19,739 nucleotides of DNA from Bacillota bacterium (GTDB lineage: Bacteria > Bacillota > Clostridia > Lachnospirales > Lachnospiraceae): contig JAEYSV010000045.1 of the NCBI GenBank assembly GCA_023434365.1, positions 1 to 19,739 on the forward strand. Reading direction: 5' to 3'. Numbering within the stretch: position 1 is the first letter of the stretch; each line of letters starts with the position of its first letter. Both the position numbers and the translations under genes were made by a program. The notes beneath the pieces were generated by a model. That model ran no database searches, was not told the origin of the DNA, and saw only the letters and a list, made by a program, of their open reading frames with translations. This document shows, piece after piece, positions 8,014 to 13,594 of this stretch.

Positions 8014-8626
8014 TGCCATTAACGCAAGAAGAACGGTTAGAGATTTTAAAGATCAGGAAATTGACTTTGAGATTATTAAGAGAATCCTAGATGCTGGCGT
8101 AAAAGCTCCCACGAATAATCATATGCGTCAGTGGGAATTCATAGTGATTAATGATAAGGCAAGAAGACTAGAAGTCATTAACAAAATACATAAGAATACA
8201 TCGAAAGAGGATTCAATTAACATAGTTGATGATTGGAAATTGGTTGATCCTGTACAGCGGGAAATGTATATTGAAGCAATTCCAAAACAGTATCAAATGC
8301 TATTATCAGCGGGTTGCCTTATCATACCATGCTTTCAACAAAGCGGGCGGCTTTTGGAGCCAAAAAACCTCTCAGCACTGAATTCATTTGCTTCCATATG
8401 GTGCTGTATTGAAAATATATTAGTTGCGGCTGCTAGCGAAGGCATTATGGGCGTTACTAGAATTCCATTTGATAACGAAATCGAACATATCAGAACAATA
8501 TTAAATATTCCAGAGGATTACTATTTTCCATGTTATCTTGCACTTGGATATCCTGATGAAACGGCAAAACCAGCTATTCAACATACAGTAAATATTACGG
8601 ATAGAATTCATTTTAATAAATGGTAA
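8000..8626 (+). CDS. Nitroreductase family protein (FMN-dependent)
   Basis: A 208-residue flavoenzyme of the nitroreductase superfamily, reducing a substrate with NAD(P)H through FMN. The N-terminus has the phosphate-binding pattern INARRTVRDF (R10, R11, R14). APTNNHMRQWEFIVI (36-50) matches the usual APS-x-x-N-x-Q-x-W-x-F segment. ASEGIMGV and ALGYPDE (about 181-187) complete the fold. The ATG at 8000 follows AAAGGTG; a GTG at 7991 is possible and adds three residues. The gene overlaps the Fe-S gene by 14 bases, so the two are coupled and may form a redox pair. The natural substrate is not evident. Confidence 0.92.
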   Translation: MNVYDAINARRTVRDFKDQEIDFEIIKRILDAGVKAPTNNHMRQWEFIVINDKARRLEVINKIHKNTSKEDSINIVDDWKLVDPVQREMYIEAIPKQYQMLLSAGCLIIPCFQQSGRLLEPKNLSALNSFASIWCCIENILVAAASEGIMGVTRIPFDNEIEHIRTILNIPEDYYFPCYLALGYPDETAKPAIQHTVNITDRIHFNKW

Positions 8627-8642
8627 TGGATATTAATTATAA

Positions 8643-8823
8643 GATTAGGGCGTCAAAAGCCCTTTCGTAGTGGCACATAAGGCCCTAAAATACAGGGCCA
8701 AAGTGCCAACCAACGACTTCATACAGTTGCTCATTGAACTATGTCTTGTATCACTTTAATTTACTTTGTAATTGTGCAAATTGACTAAGCCAAGTTTTAT
8801 GAAGGGCTTTTGACGCCCTAAGC
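8643..8823. mobile_element. MITE-like element with 22-base terminal inverted repeats
   Basis: The ends are an inverted repeat: the 20 bases TTAGGGCGTCAAAAGCCCTT (8645-8664) recur perfectly as reverse complement at 8802-8821, and the match extends to 22 with one mismatch. The heptamer ATTATAA abuts the repeats on both sides (8636-8642 and 8824-8830), as a target site duplication would. The 181-base interior has no credible ORF. It contains a nested hairpin, TGGCAC/GTGCCA (8671-8676, 8703-8708) around GGCCCT/AGGGCC (8681-8686, 8694-8699). Each terminal repeat can also fold on itself (AGGGC/GCCCT). The heptamer is AT-rich, so a chance repeat is possible, but its exact flush position argues for insertion. 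The alternative is a structured RNA or attenuator. Confidence 0.65.
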
Positions 8824-8850
8824 ATTATAACAATAAAAGGAGGTACTTGA

Positions 8851-9339
8851 GTGAAGGTAGCATTATTAATTGTGGATATGCAAAAAGGGTGTCGTGATGA
8901 GATATCATGTAAGCAGGCATTTGATCAATCCGTAGAATATATAAATGAAGTAAGCGAGTATTTTCGAAAAAAGAAGTATCCAGTAGTAATAGTAAAAGAT
9001 ATCGAAGTTGGATTACCTGAGTCAGTTGAATTTGAATGCGTTAAGGAATTAATTGTTTCAGAGGAAGATATCATAGTACATAAGCAGTATTGCAACTCAT
9101 TTTGGGAAACGGATCTTAATGAGATATTAAAGAGCAAAGGGGTAGAGTGCGTTATCGTTAGCGGATTTGCAGCGGAACACTGTGTTCTTTTTACTTATAA
9201 CGGAGCGAGGGAAAGAGGTTATAAAGTATTCTTATTACAGAATGGGATAGCTGGGTTTGATGAAGATGAAATTAAGCGAATCCAATTGTTACGGCCTGTG
9301 ATAAACTATCAAGCGCTCGAGTATTTTCTATCTGAATAG
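8851..9339 (+). CDS. Isochorismatase-like cysteine hydrolase
   Basis: A 162-residue cytosolic hydrolase of the isochorismatase/nicotinamidase fold. The family triad is visible: D9 (LLIVDMQKG), K78 (IVHKQYCNSFWETDL) and nucleophile C111 (VSGFAAEHCVLFTYNGARERGY). The length fits the small members of the family, which hydrolyse amides or related bonds; the substrate cannot be told from the sequence. The start is GTG at 8851, with AAGGAGG at 8837-8843 and a 7-base spacer. The MITE-like element ends only 27 bases upstream, so transcription must cross it or start inside it. It is the first gene of a closely spaced run reaching the terminator at 12818. Confidence 0.9.
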   Translation: MKVALLIVDMQKGCRDEISCKQAFDQSVEYINEVSEYFRKKKYPVVIVKDIEVGLPESVEFECVKELIVSEEDIIVHKQYCNSFWETDLNEILKSKGVECVIVSGFAAEHCVLFTYNGARERGYKVFLLQNGIAGFDEDEIKRIQLLRPVINYQALEYFLSE

Positions 9340-9365
9340 GAGTTCAAATTAAGGGGGGAGTCAAG

Positions 9366-9755
9366 ATGAGGGCAGAAAAGCAAGTTAATATTTCCTTTAT
9401 AGGAGGCTTTTATCTATTTGGTGCAGCTATATTACTAGTTTCACTAATAACAGGGTCCTATGAAAATGATACGTTAAGTATAGCGTCAGCACATGGTTTT
9501 ACTAACCTTCCAGAAGTTCCAGCCAGAATTGTGCTGATAGTAATTGCTATTATTATCGGCTTTGGCATATTGAAATTATACAAATGGGCTTTTTGGGTAA
9601 CATTAGGTTATTGCTTCTATTATATTGTAACTGGTATCCATATGGGGTCAACTACTGGCAATCATATCTTCTACGAAAATATTATTTTTTCAATATGGGT
9701 AGTATGTACCTTACCATGGAAAAGAAAGTTGTTTGAAGGAGGAAGATTTATATGA
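9366..9755 (+). CDS. Four-helix membrane protein, function unknown
   Basis: A 129-residue integral membrane protein that I do not recognise. Likely membrane segments are at about 9-30, 52-70, 73-93 and 102-117. An extracytoplasmic loop (GSYENDTLSIASAHGFTNLP region) separates the first two. The C-terminus is basic (PWKRKLFEGGRFI) and probably cytoplasmic. AAGGGGGG precedes the ATG. It starts 26 bases after the hydrolase gene and its last codons overlap the lipoprotein start (ATGATG at 9752), so these genes look co-translated. Confidence 0.75.
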   Translation: MRAEKQVNISFIGGFYLFGAAILLVSLITGSYENDTLSIASAHGFTNLPEVPARIVLIVIAIIIGFGILKLYKWAFWVTLGYCFYYIVTGIHMGSTTGNHIFYENIIFSIWVVCTLPWKRKLFEGGRFI

Positions 9756-10225
9756 TGAAGAGACTAATGTTAATTGGGTTAATGGGAATTACAATGTGTA
9801 TGGTAGGTTGCAGTAATAAGGCAGAGAATACAAATATTGAAAAGAACAACACTCCAGAGGTAACAAACATTGATAAAAATAGTACTCCGGAGGTAACAAA
9901 TAGTGATAATAGTAGCATTCCTGAGACTAGTACAGAGCCACCTGTAAATAAAGATGGAAAAAAGCAATTAACGATGAATATTGTAAAAGAGTTGGCTAAA
10001 AAAGGAAACAACCTTATGATGGAAGATTTTTATGAATACATTGGGACGGACATCGGCAGTGGTATGTTTATTATGGTTTATCCGATTGATGAGGAATATC
10101 AACTGATTATGAATAGCGGTTCGCTTAAGGGTAAGCCGATGAATGCAACGTTAGAGCGAGTTGGAACAGAAGAGAGAATTGATATTAGAACGGAAAGTAT
10201 TGATGATTTCTTAGAGAAAAAGTAG
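9752..10225 (+). CDS. Small lipoprotein with threonine/asparagine-rich linker
   Basis: A 157-residue secreted lipoprotein. The signal peptide MMKRLMLIGLMGITMCMVGC ends in a lipobox-like VGC, with C20 as the predicted lipid-attached cysteine. A low-complexity linker follows (about 21-67), containing three 11-residue units of the type NIDKNSTPEVT encoded by a 33-base tandem repeat. The C-terminal domain (about 70-157) is small and mixed: LTMNIVKELAKKGNNLMMED, then a beta-rich stretch (SGMFIMVYPIDEEYQLIM). I do not recognise its fold. AAGGAGG lies about 9 bases before the ATG pair at 9752/9755. It overlaps the preceding membrane protein gene and may work with it at the cell surface, which is inference. 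Confidence 0.8.
   Translation: MMKRLMLIGLMGITMCMVGCSNKAENTNIEKNNTPEVTNIDKNSTPEVTNSDNSSIPETSTEPPVNKDGKKQLTMNIVKELAKKGNNLMMEDFYEYIGTDIGSGMFIMVYPIDEEYQLIMNSGSLKGKPMNATLERVGTEERIDIRTESIDDFLEKK
9830..9928 (+). repeat. Three copies of a 33-base in-frame tandem repeat
   Basis: Units run 9830-9862, 9863-9895 and 9896-9928, each beginning ACAAA. The first two units are most alike and share the end GAGGTA apart from one change nearby; the third has diverged. They encode the spacer between the lipid anchor and the domain of the lipoprotein, so unit number would change linker length without breaking the frame. Confidence 0.8.
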
Positions 10226-10247
10226 AGTAGTATTAGTGAGGAGTAGC

Positions 10248-10763
10248 ATGATTATATTAGAAACAGAACGGTTGTACTTAAGGGAACTGGTTCCCAGTGA
10301 TACAAAAGAATTAAGAAAAGTTCTATCTGACCCAGAATCTATGCAATATTATCCGCATCCATTTAGTGAGGAAGAAGTAGATAAATGGATTCTATGGAAT
10401 ATAGAAAATTATCATAACTATCAACATGGATTATGGGCTGTTATATTAAAAGAGGGGCAAGTATTCCTAGGTGACTGCGGTATCACAATGCAAAATATTG
10501 AGAATGAGATAGTTCCTGAAATAGGCTTTCATATTATCAAGGAGTACAGTAAAAGGGGATATGCTACGGAGGCAGCCAGGGCTTGCAAAGATTATGCCTT
10601 TCAGGTCTTAAAGTAACAAAAAGTATATTCTTATTCTTTACTAAGGAATATCCCTTCTCAAAAAGTTGCAAAGAACATAGGAATGAAGATATATCAGCAC
10701 TTTGAGAAAAACGGTGAAGAGCAAATAGCTCATATAGCGATTGGAGGCGAAAGAAATGATTAA
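10248..10763 (+). pseudogene. GNAT family N-acetyltransferase, interrupted by an in-frame TAA
   Basis: Residues 1-122 match a RimJ/RimL-type GNAT acetyltransferase (LETERLYLRELVPSD at the start, EIGFHIIKEYSKRGYATEAA as the acetyl-CoA motif near 91-110). TAA at 10614-10616 stops the frame at codon 123. The same frame continues without a shift as typical GNAT C-terminal sequence (YSYSLLRNIPSQKVAKNIGM, then IYQHFEKNGEEQIAHIAIGG) to TAA at 10761-10763. That gives the usual ~171 codons and an 8-base overlap with the next gene. A single nonsense change therefore removed the last ~48 residues, including the end of the acetyl-CoA fold. The start ATG at 10248 follows GAGGAG; GTG at 10236 is less likely. 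The truncated product may be non-functional. Confidence 0.85.
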
Positions 10764-11598
10764 TTTTGAAACCATATATGAATATGCGAAAAAACCTCAA
10801 CTATTTGAGAAAAGTACATCTTCTTTATGGGATGATGAGCATATCTCTAAGGGAATGCTTGAAGCACATTTGACCCCTGATACAGAGGCTGCCAGTAGAA
10901 CCCATGAATTCATTAATCAGTCTGTAAATTGGATTAGCGAGTATGTTAGTTTACATAAAGGAGCAAAGGTTTTAGATCTGGGGTGCGGGCCTGGGCTATA
11001 TACTGAAAGGCTGGCTAATCTGGGATTTGATGTGACGGGGATTGATTTTTCAAAACGTTCTATTAAATATGCAAAAACTAACGCGGTAGAGAATAACCTC
11101 GACATTCGATATATTTATGATAATTATCTGAACCTGGATTATGAGAATGAATTTGATCTTATTATAATGATATACTGTGATTTTGGAGTACTTTCTGATG
11201 AAGACAGGGATGCTTTATTAGGTAAGGTGTATCGAGCTTTAAAACCTGATGGAACGTTCCTTTTTGATGTTTTTACTCCAAACATGATGAATCGAACCAC
11301 GGAGACCAAGACTTGGAGTATTGATAATACTGGATTTTGGAGACCGTATCCTCATCTTAGTCTGGATGCGCAGTTTGTTTATCCAGAGTTTGATACGTTT
11401 ATGAGACAACATATAGTTATTGACTTTGAGGATAAGATAGAGGTTTATCGCAACTGGGATCATACCTACTCAAAGAAGACGATTGGTGAGGTGTTAAACA
11501 GAATTGGATTTAATCAGTTAGCTTACTTTAATGATGTAAGTGGATTAATCTATAGCGATGATTCCGATGTGATGTGTGTCGTGGCTGGTAAAGCATAA
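10756..11598 (+). CDS. SAM-dependent class I methyltransferase
   Basis: A 280-residue methyltransferase with a Rossmann-type fold. Motif I is VLDLGCGPG at 72-80, followed by the acidic residue region VTGIDFSKRSIKYAK (93-107), then EFDLIIMIYCDFGVLSDEDR (132-151) and the post-motif LKPDGTFLFDVFTP. A distinct C-terminal part (about 176-280), rich in aromatic and acidic residues, probably shapes the substrate site. The acceptor is not evident; relatives act on small molecules. I chose ATG 10756, with GGAGG 8 bases upstream, rather than TTG at 10741. Its start overlaps the ancestral end of the GNAT frame, so the two were translationally coupled before the GNAT gene was broken. Confidence 0.9.
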   Translation: MINFETIYEYAKKPQLFEKSTSSLWDDEHISKGMLEAHLTPDTEAASRTHEFINQSVNWISEYVSLHKGAKVLDLGCGPGLYTERLANLGFDVTGIDFSKRSIKYAKTNAVENNLDIRYIYDNYLNLDYENEFDLIIMIYCDFGVLSDEDRDALLGKVYRALKPDGTFLFDVFTPNMMNRTTETKTWSIDNTGFWRPYPHLSLDAQFVYPEFDTFMRQHIVIDFEDKIEVYRNWDHTYSKKTIGEVLNRIGFNQLAYFNDVSGLIYSDDSDVMCVVAGKA

Positions 11599-11632
11599 CA
11601 CTTTATGATAAATGATAAGAGGAGAATATATT

Positions 11633-12682
11633 ATGCTAAACAGAGAGAATATTATCTCACTTCGGATGCAAAGACAGCATCTAGTTAATCCTGCTGATGT
11701 TAATGAATATAAGCAGTTATATAAGGACGTATCACCAGTTCAAAACATTCATTGGTGTGGGTTTGGCCAGCCACCAAGTATGACCTTTCGAACTAGTTTT
11801 GATGACGTGGAATATAATAGACAAAGACAGGCTGACAGGGAACTCATTAAAGGCCGTTTTGCAGGCGGTAACATAGGCTTTATTGAGGAAGAGGAGTTAG
11901 AATTGTTTATTGCCTTATATAAAAAAACTTACAAACCTTCTGAGATACAGGAAATCTTATTAAGATTAATTGATGTCGAAGGTCCTATGAATATACAGGT
12001 TATGAAAGAAATGACTGGTTTTTTGGTAAAGGAGATTACACCAGCACTTCATAAATTGCAAGAGTCATTTCTAATATACGAGGACCAGTATGATGGTGAT
12101 TGGGATAGAGCATGGTATCGGTTTGAGGAGATGTTTCCTGAAGTGAATCAGGATAAGTATACGAAACAGGAAGCGCTCAAAATTACACTAAAACGTTTTG
12201 CCTATCGATATGTACACTTTAATATAAAGGAGGCTAACTCCTTTTACCGTATTCCTGCGAAGGAGATTAAGGCAGCAGTGATGGAATTAGTCGCAGAAAA
12301 TGTTCTTACCACATATGAAGATGGGTACTTACTAACGAGTGATTATCATTTGCTATCTGAAGAAACTTTTTCAATCGGCAAGTTTATCCTGGCACTTCAT
12401 AGAAATGATTTTCTTGTAAAATGTAATGAGTATTGGTTAAAGGAAAAGTATAAAAGCAAAGAAGTGGATGTATTACAGTATTTATTGATTGATGGAGAAC
12501 TTAAGGGTGCGGTAATGGGGAATTTCAGATATGGCCCATATGATTTGGAGGATGTTATCCTGGATCTTACTTCGAATGAATGTAAAGAACGGGAAGCTGA
12601 AATTATTAGTGCAATTCATCAGGTCAATGACAGAGATACACCTAATCCAATCAAAAGATTTGGGGGAGTAGAATTAGAATAA
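11633..12682 (+). CDS. Winged-helix AlkZ/YcaQ-like family protein
   Basis: A 349-residue protein resembling the winged-helix family HTH_42, which includes the DNA glycosylases AlkZ and YcaQ that act on DNA crosslinks or alkylated bases. Supporting features are the N-terminal LRMQRQHLVNP, the repeated helix-wing units in the middle (about 85-240, e.g. ILLRLIDVEGPMN, EIKAAVMELVAENVLTTY), and the C-terminal FILALHRNDFLVKCNEYWLK followed by LQYLLIDGELKGAVMG, similar in layout to the family's C-terminal domain. I cannot confirm the catalytic QxQ or QxD motif, so enzymatic activity is unproven. The ATG at 11633 is chosen because GAGGAG lies 8 bases upstream; ATG 11612 has no such site. It is the last gene before the terminator at 12818. 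Confidence 0.65.
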   Translation: MLNRENIISLRMQRQHLVNPADVNEYKQLYKDVSPVQNIHWCGFGQPPSMTFRTSFDDVEYNRQRQADRELIKGRFAGGNIGFIEEEELELFIALYKKTYKPSEIQEILLRLIDVEGPMNIQVMKEMTGFLVKEITPALHKLQESFLIYEDQYDGDWDRAWYRFEEMFPEVNQDKYTKQEALKITLKRFAYRYVHFNIKEANSFYRIPAKEIKAAVMELVAENVLTTYEDGYLLTSDYHLLSEETFSIGKFILALHRNDFLVKCNEYWLKEKYKSKEVDVLQYLLIDGELKGAVMGNFRYGPYDLEDVILDLTSNECKEREAEIISAIHQVNDRDTPNPIKRFGGVELE

Positions 12683-12787
12683 ATGGATCACCGGAATCAA
12701 GTATTTTTAGTAGATACAACTAATAAACAACCTCTAGAGATTTTGGATGAGGTGATAGAAAATCCTACGTTGATAGTAACACAATAA
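12683..12787 (+). other. Possible 34-codon ORF or gene remnant
   Basis: A short frame starting one base after the preceding TAA overlap region encodes MDHRNQVFLVDTTNKQPLEI and a further 14 residues (with ENPTLIVTQ at the end). It has amphipathic, protein-like composition but no clear ribosome binding site at proper distance (GGGGGAG is about 15 bases away). It may be the tail of a decayed gene, a small coupled protein, or chance. I do not recognise it. Confidence 0.25.
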
Positions 12788-12817
12788 TAATAGAAATAAC
12801 AAGCAAGTTAAACAGTT

Positions 12818-12872
12818 AAAGAACTAACGTAAAGCTACAACAATTGTAGTTTCTATCGTTAGTTCTTTTTTT
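12818..12872 (+). terminator. Strong Rho-independent terminator
   Basis: A 12-bp stem pairs AAAGAACTAACG (12818-12829) with CGTTAGTTCTTT (12857-12868). A second stem inside the loop pairs CTACAA with TTGTAG, and a run of seven T ends the structure. It closes the 8851-12682 gene run. Confidence 0.92.
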
Positions 12873-12910
12873 ATGATACAGGAAATTGCTAACTTCCTAT
12901 ATTATAAAAA

Positions 12911-12997
12911 TGCTTCGCGAGGATCGCACTGCGGCGGAAATGAAAAATGTCGCTTAAGCAACACGCCGCAGGCGGAGAGTTTCGCAAGCGAAACTCT
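12911..12997. repeat. GC-rich cluster of palindromes, probable dispersed repeat
   Basis: Within AT-rich surroundings this 87-base block is GC-rich and almost entirely paired. GCGA/TCGC flanks GGA (12917-12927). TGCGGCG (12930-12936) pairs with CGCCGCA (12964-12970) and encloses a near-palindrome, TGTCGCTTAAGCAACA (12948-12963). AGAGTTTCGC pairs with GCGAAACTCT around AA (12976-12997). The frame that crosses it is not protein-like. It looks like a REP/MITE-type repeat unit, but only one copy is present here. Confidence 0.6.
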
Positions 12998-13007
12998 ATC
13001 TTATAAA

Positions 13008-13036
13008 TTGACATATAATTCAAATTACCGTACAAT
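13008..13036 (+). promoter_or_regulatory. Consensus-like promoter next to the palindrome cluster
   Basis: TTGACA (13008-13013), a 17-base spacer and TACAAT (13031-13036). It points into the gene remnant at 13070-13359 and lies 11 bases after the palindrome cluster. No intact gene follows before the hairpin at 13390, so it may drive a short non-coding or decayed transcript. Confidence 0.55.
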
Positions 13037-13069
13037 TTATATAACAATAAAGTCAGTTTTCAATTATAT

Positions 13070-13359
13070 TTGCCTGAGAGTTTTGAACTAATAAGCGGTG
13101 TCGATGAATATGGACTAGACCCCCACATTGTACTATATTTTACCGTGGCAAAAGAAGAATTTGAATCTTTGTTAGGGGAAGATTGGAACACTGAACAAAT
13201 GGTAGATGCTGAAGATTATACTTACAGCGTAAAGTATCTAGTCGGTAGGCCAGTGTATATATATGAACACATTAAAAGCCCGTTACTTATTTAAGGTATT
13301 ATATTGGAAAAGATAAGGTATATTGCGTGTTTGTTGGAGATAGAGCCGATATGTTATAA
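13070..13359 (+). pseudogene. Decayed gene: 5' truncated and frameshifted, product unknown
   Basis: The frame 13070-13294 encodes acidic, well-formed protein sequence (PESFELISGVDEYGLDPHIV, then AKEEFESLLGEDWN). It has no ATG/GTG start or ribosome binding site, only a TTG, and the open frame runs back to 13019 without a start. After its stop, coding-like sequence resumes in the -1 frame: PVTYLRYYIGKDKVYCVFVG, then DRADML and TAA at 13357-13359. The frames join cleanly if one base was lost near 13276-13279. No slippery heptamer is present, so programmed frameshifting is unlikely. The N-terminus was probably lost when the palindrome cluster or flanking DNA arrived. I do not recognise the family. 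Confidence 0.6.
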
Positions 13360-13389
13360 ATCATTTACATATCAATATAGTTATAAGTC

Positions 13390-13466
13390 AAGATACATCT
13401 ATAGGAAACTTATACGCTTAGACATTGGATTATTGTCTAGTGTAAGGTATCCTATAGATGTATTTT
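13390..13466 (+). terminator. Long imperfect hairpin, likely terminator
   Basis: A 14-bp perfect stem pairs ATACATCTATAGGA (13393-13406) with TCCTATAGATGTAT (13450-13463) and extends three more pairs outward. It continues inward through imperfect pairs to TAGAC/GTCTA (13419-13423, 13435-13439). TTTT follows the outer arm. It separates the gene remnant from purL. Its length and near-symmetry also allow a small foldback element. Confidence 0.55.
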
Positions 13467-13485
13467 GTGTTATAATCAATTGAAC

Positions 13486-13563
13486 TTGACGGGTTTGATT
13501 AGTGTCATTAATAAATATATTAAAATATATTAATTTAATTTATAAATAGATATATGGTACAAT
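13486..13563 (+). promoter_or_regulatory. Candidate purL promoter region
   Basis: Two candidates are visible. One is TTGACG (13486-13491), 17 bases, TAATAA (13509-13514). The other is an extended -10, TGGTACAAT (13555-13563), with a poor -35. The second would give a leader of only about 25 bases. No long purine riboswitch aptamer is recognisable between the hairpin at 13390-13466 and the ATG at 13595. Confidence 0.45.
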
Positions 13564-13594
13564 GGGCCTAGTGATAAAAGTTGGAGGATCTAAT

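Noticed and set aside
8636..8830. CRISPR array or riboswitch at the inverted repeat element
   Set aside because: There are no regularly spaced direct repeats and no recognised aptamer pattern; the symmetric ends with a flush duplication fit an insertion better.
10614..10616. Recoding of the GNAT stop as selenocysteine or pyrrolysine
   Set aside because: The codon is TAA, whereas these amino acids use TGA and TAG; a nonsense mutation is the plain reading.
12873..13091. 72-codon ORF across the palindrome cluster
   Set aside because: It runs through GC-rich hairpins with no ribosome binding site and no protein-like pattern; its ATG lies right after a terminator.
13274..13282. Programmed -1 frameshift joining the two halves of the 13070-13359 gene
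   Set aside because: The bases TAAAAGC do not form a slippery X-XXY-YYZ heptamer, and the gene also lacks a start, so decay is the simpler explanation.
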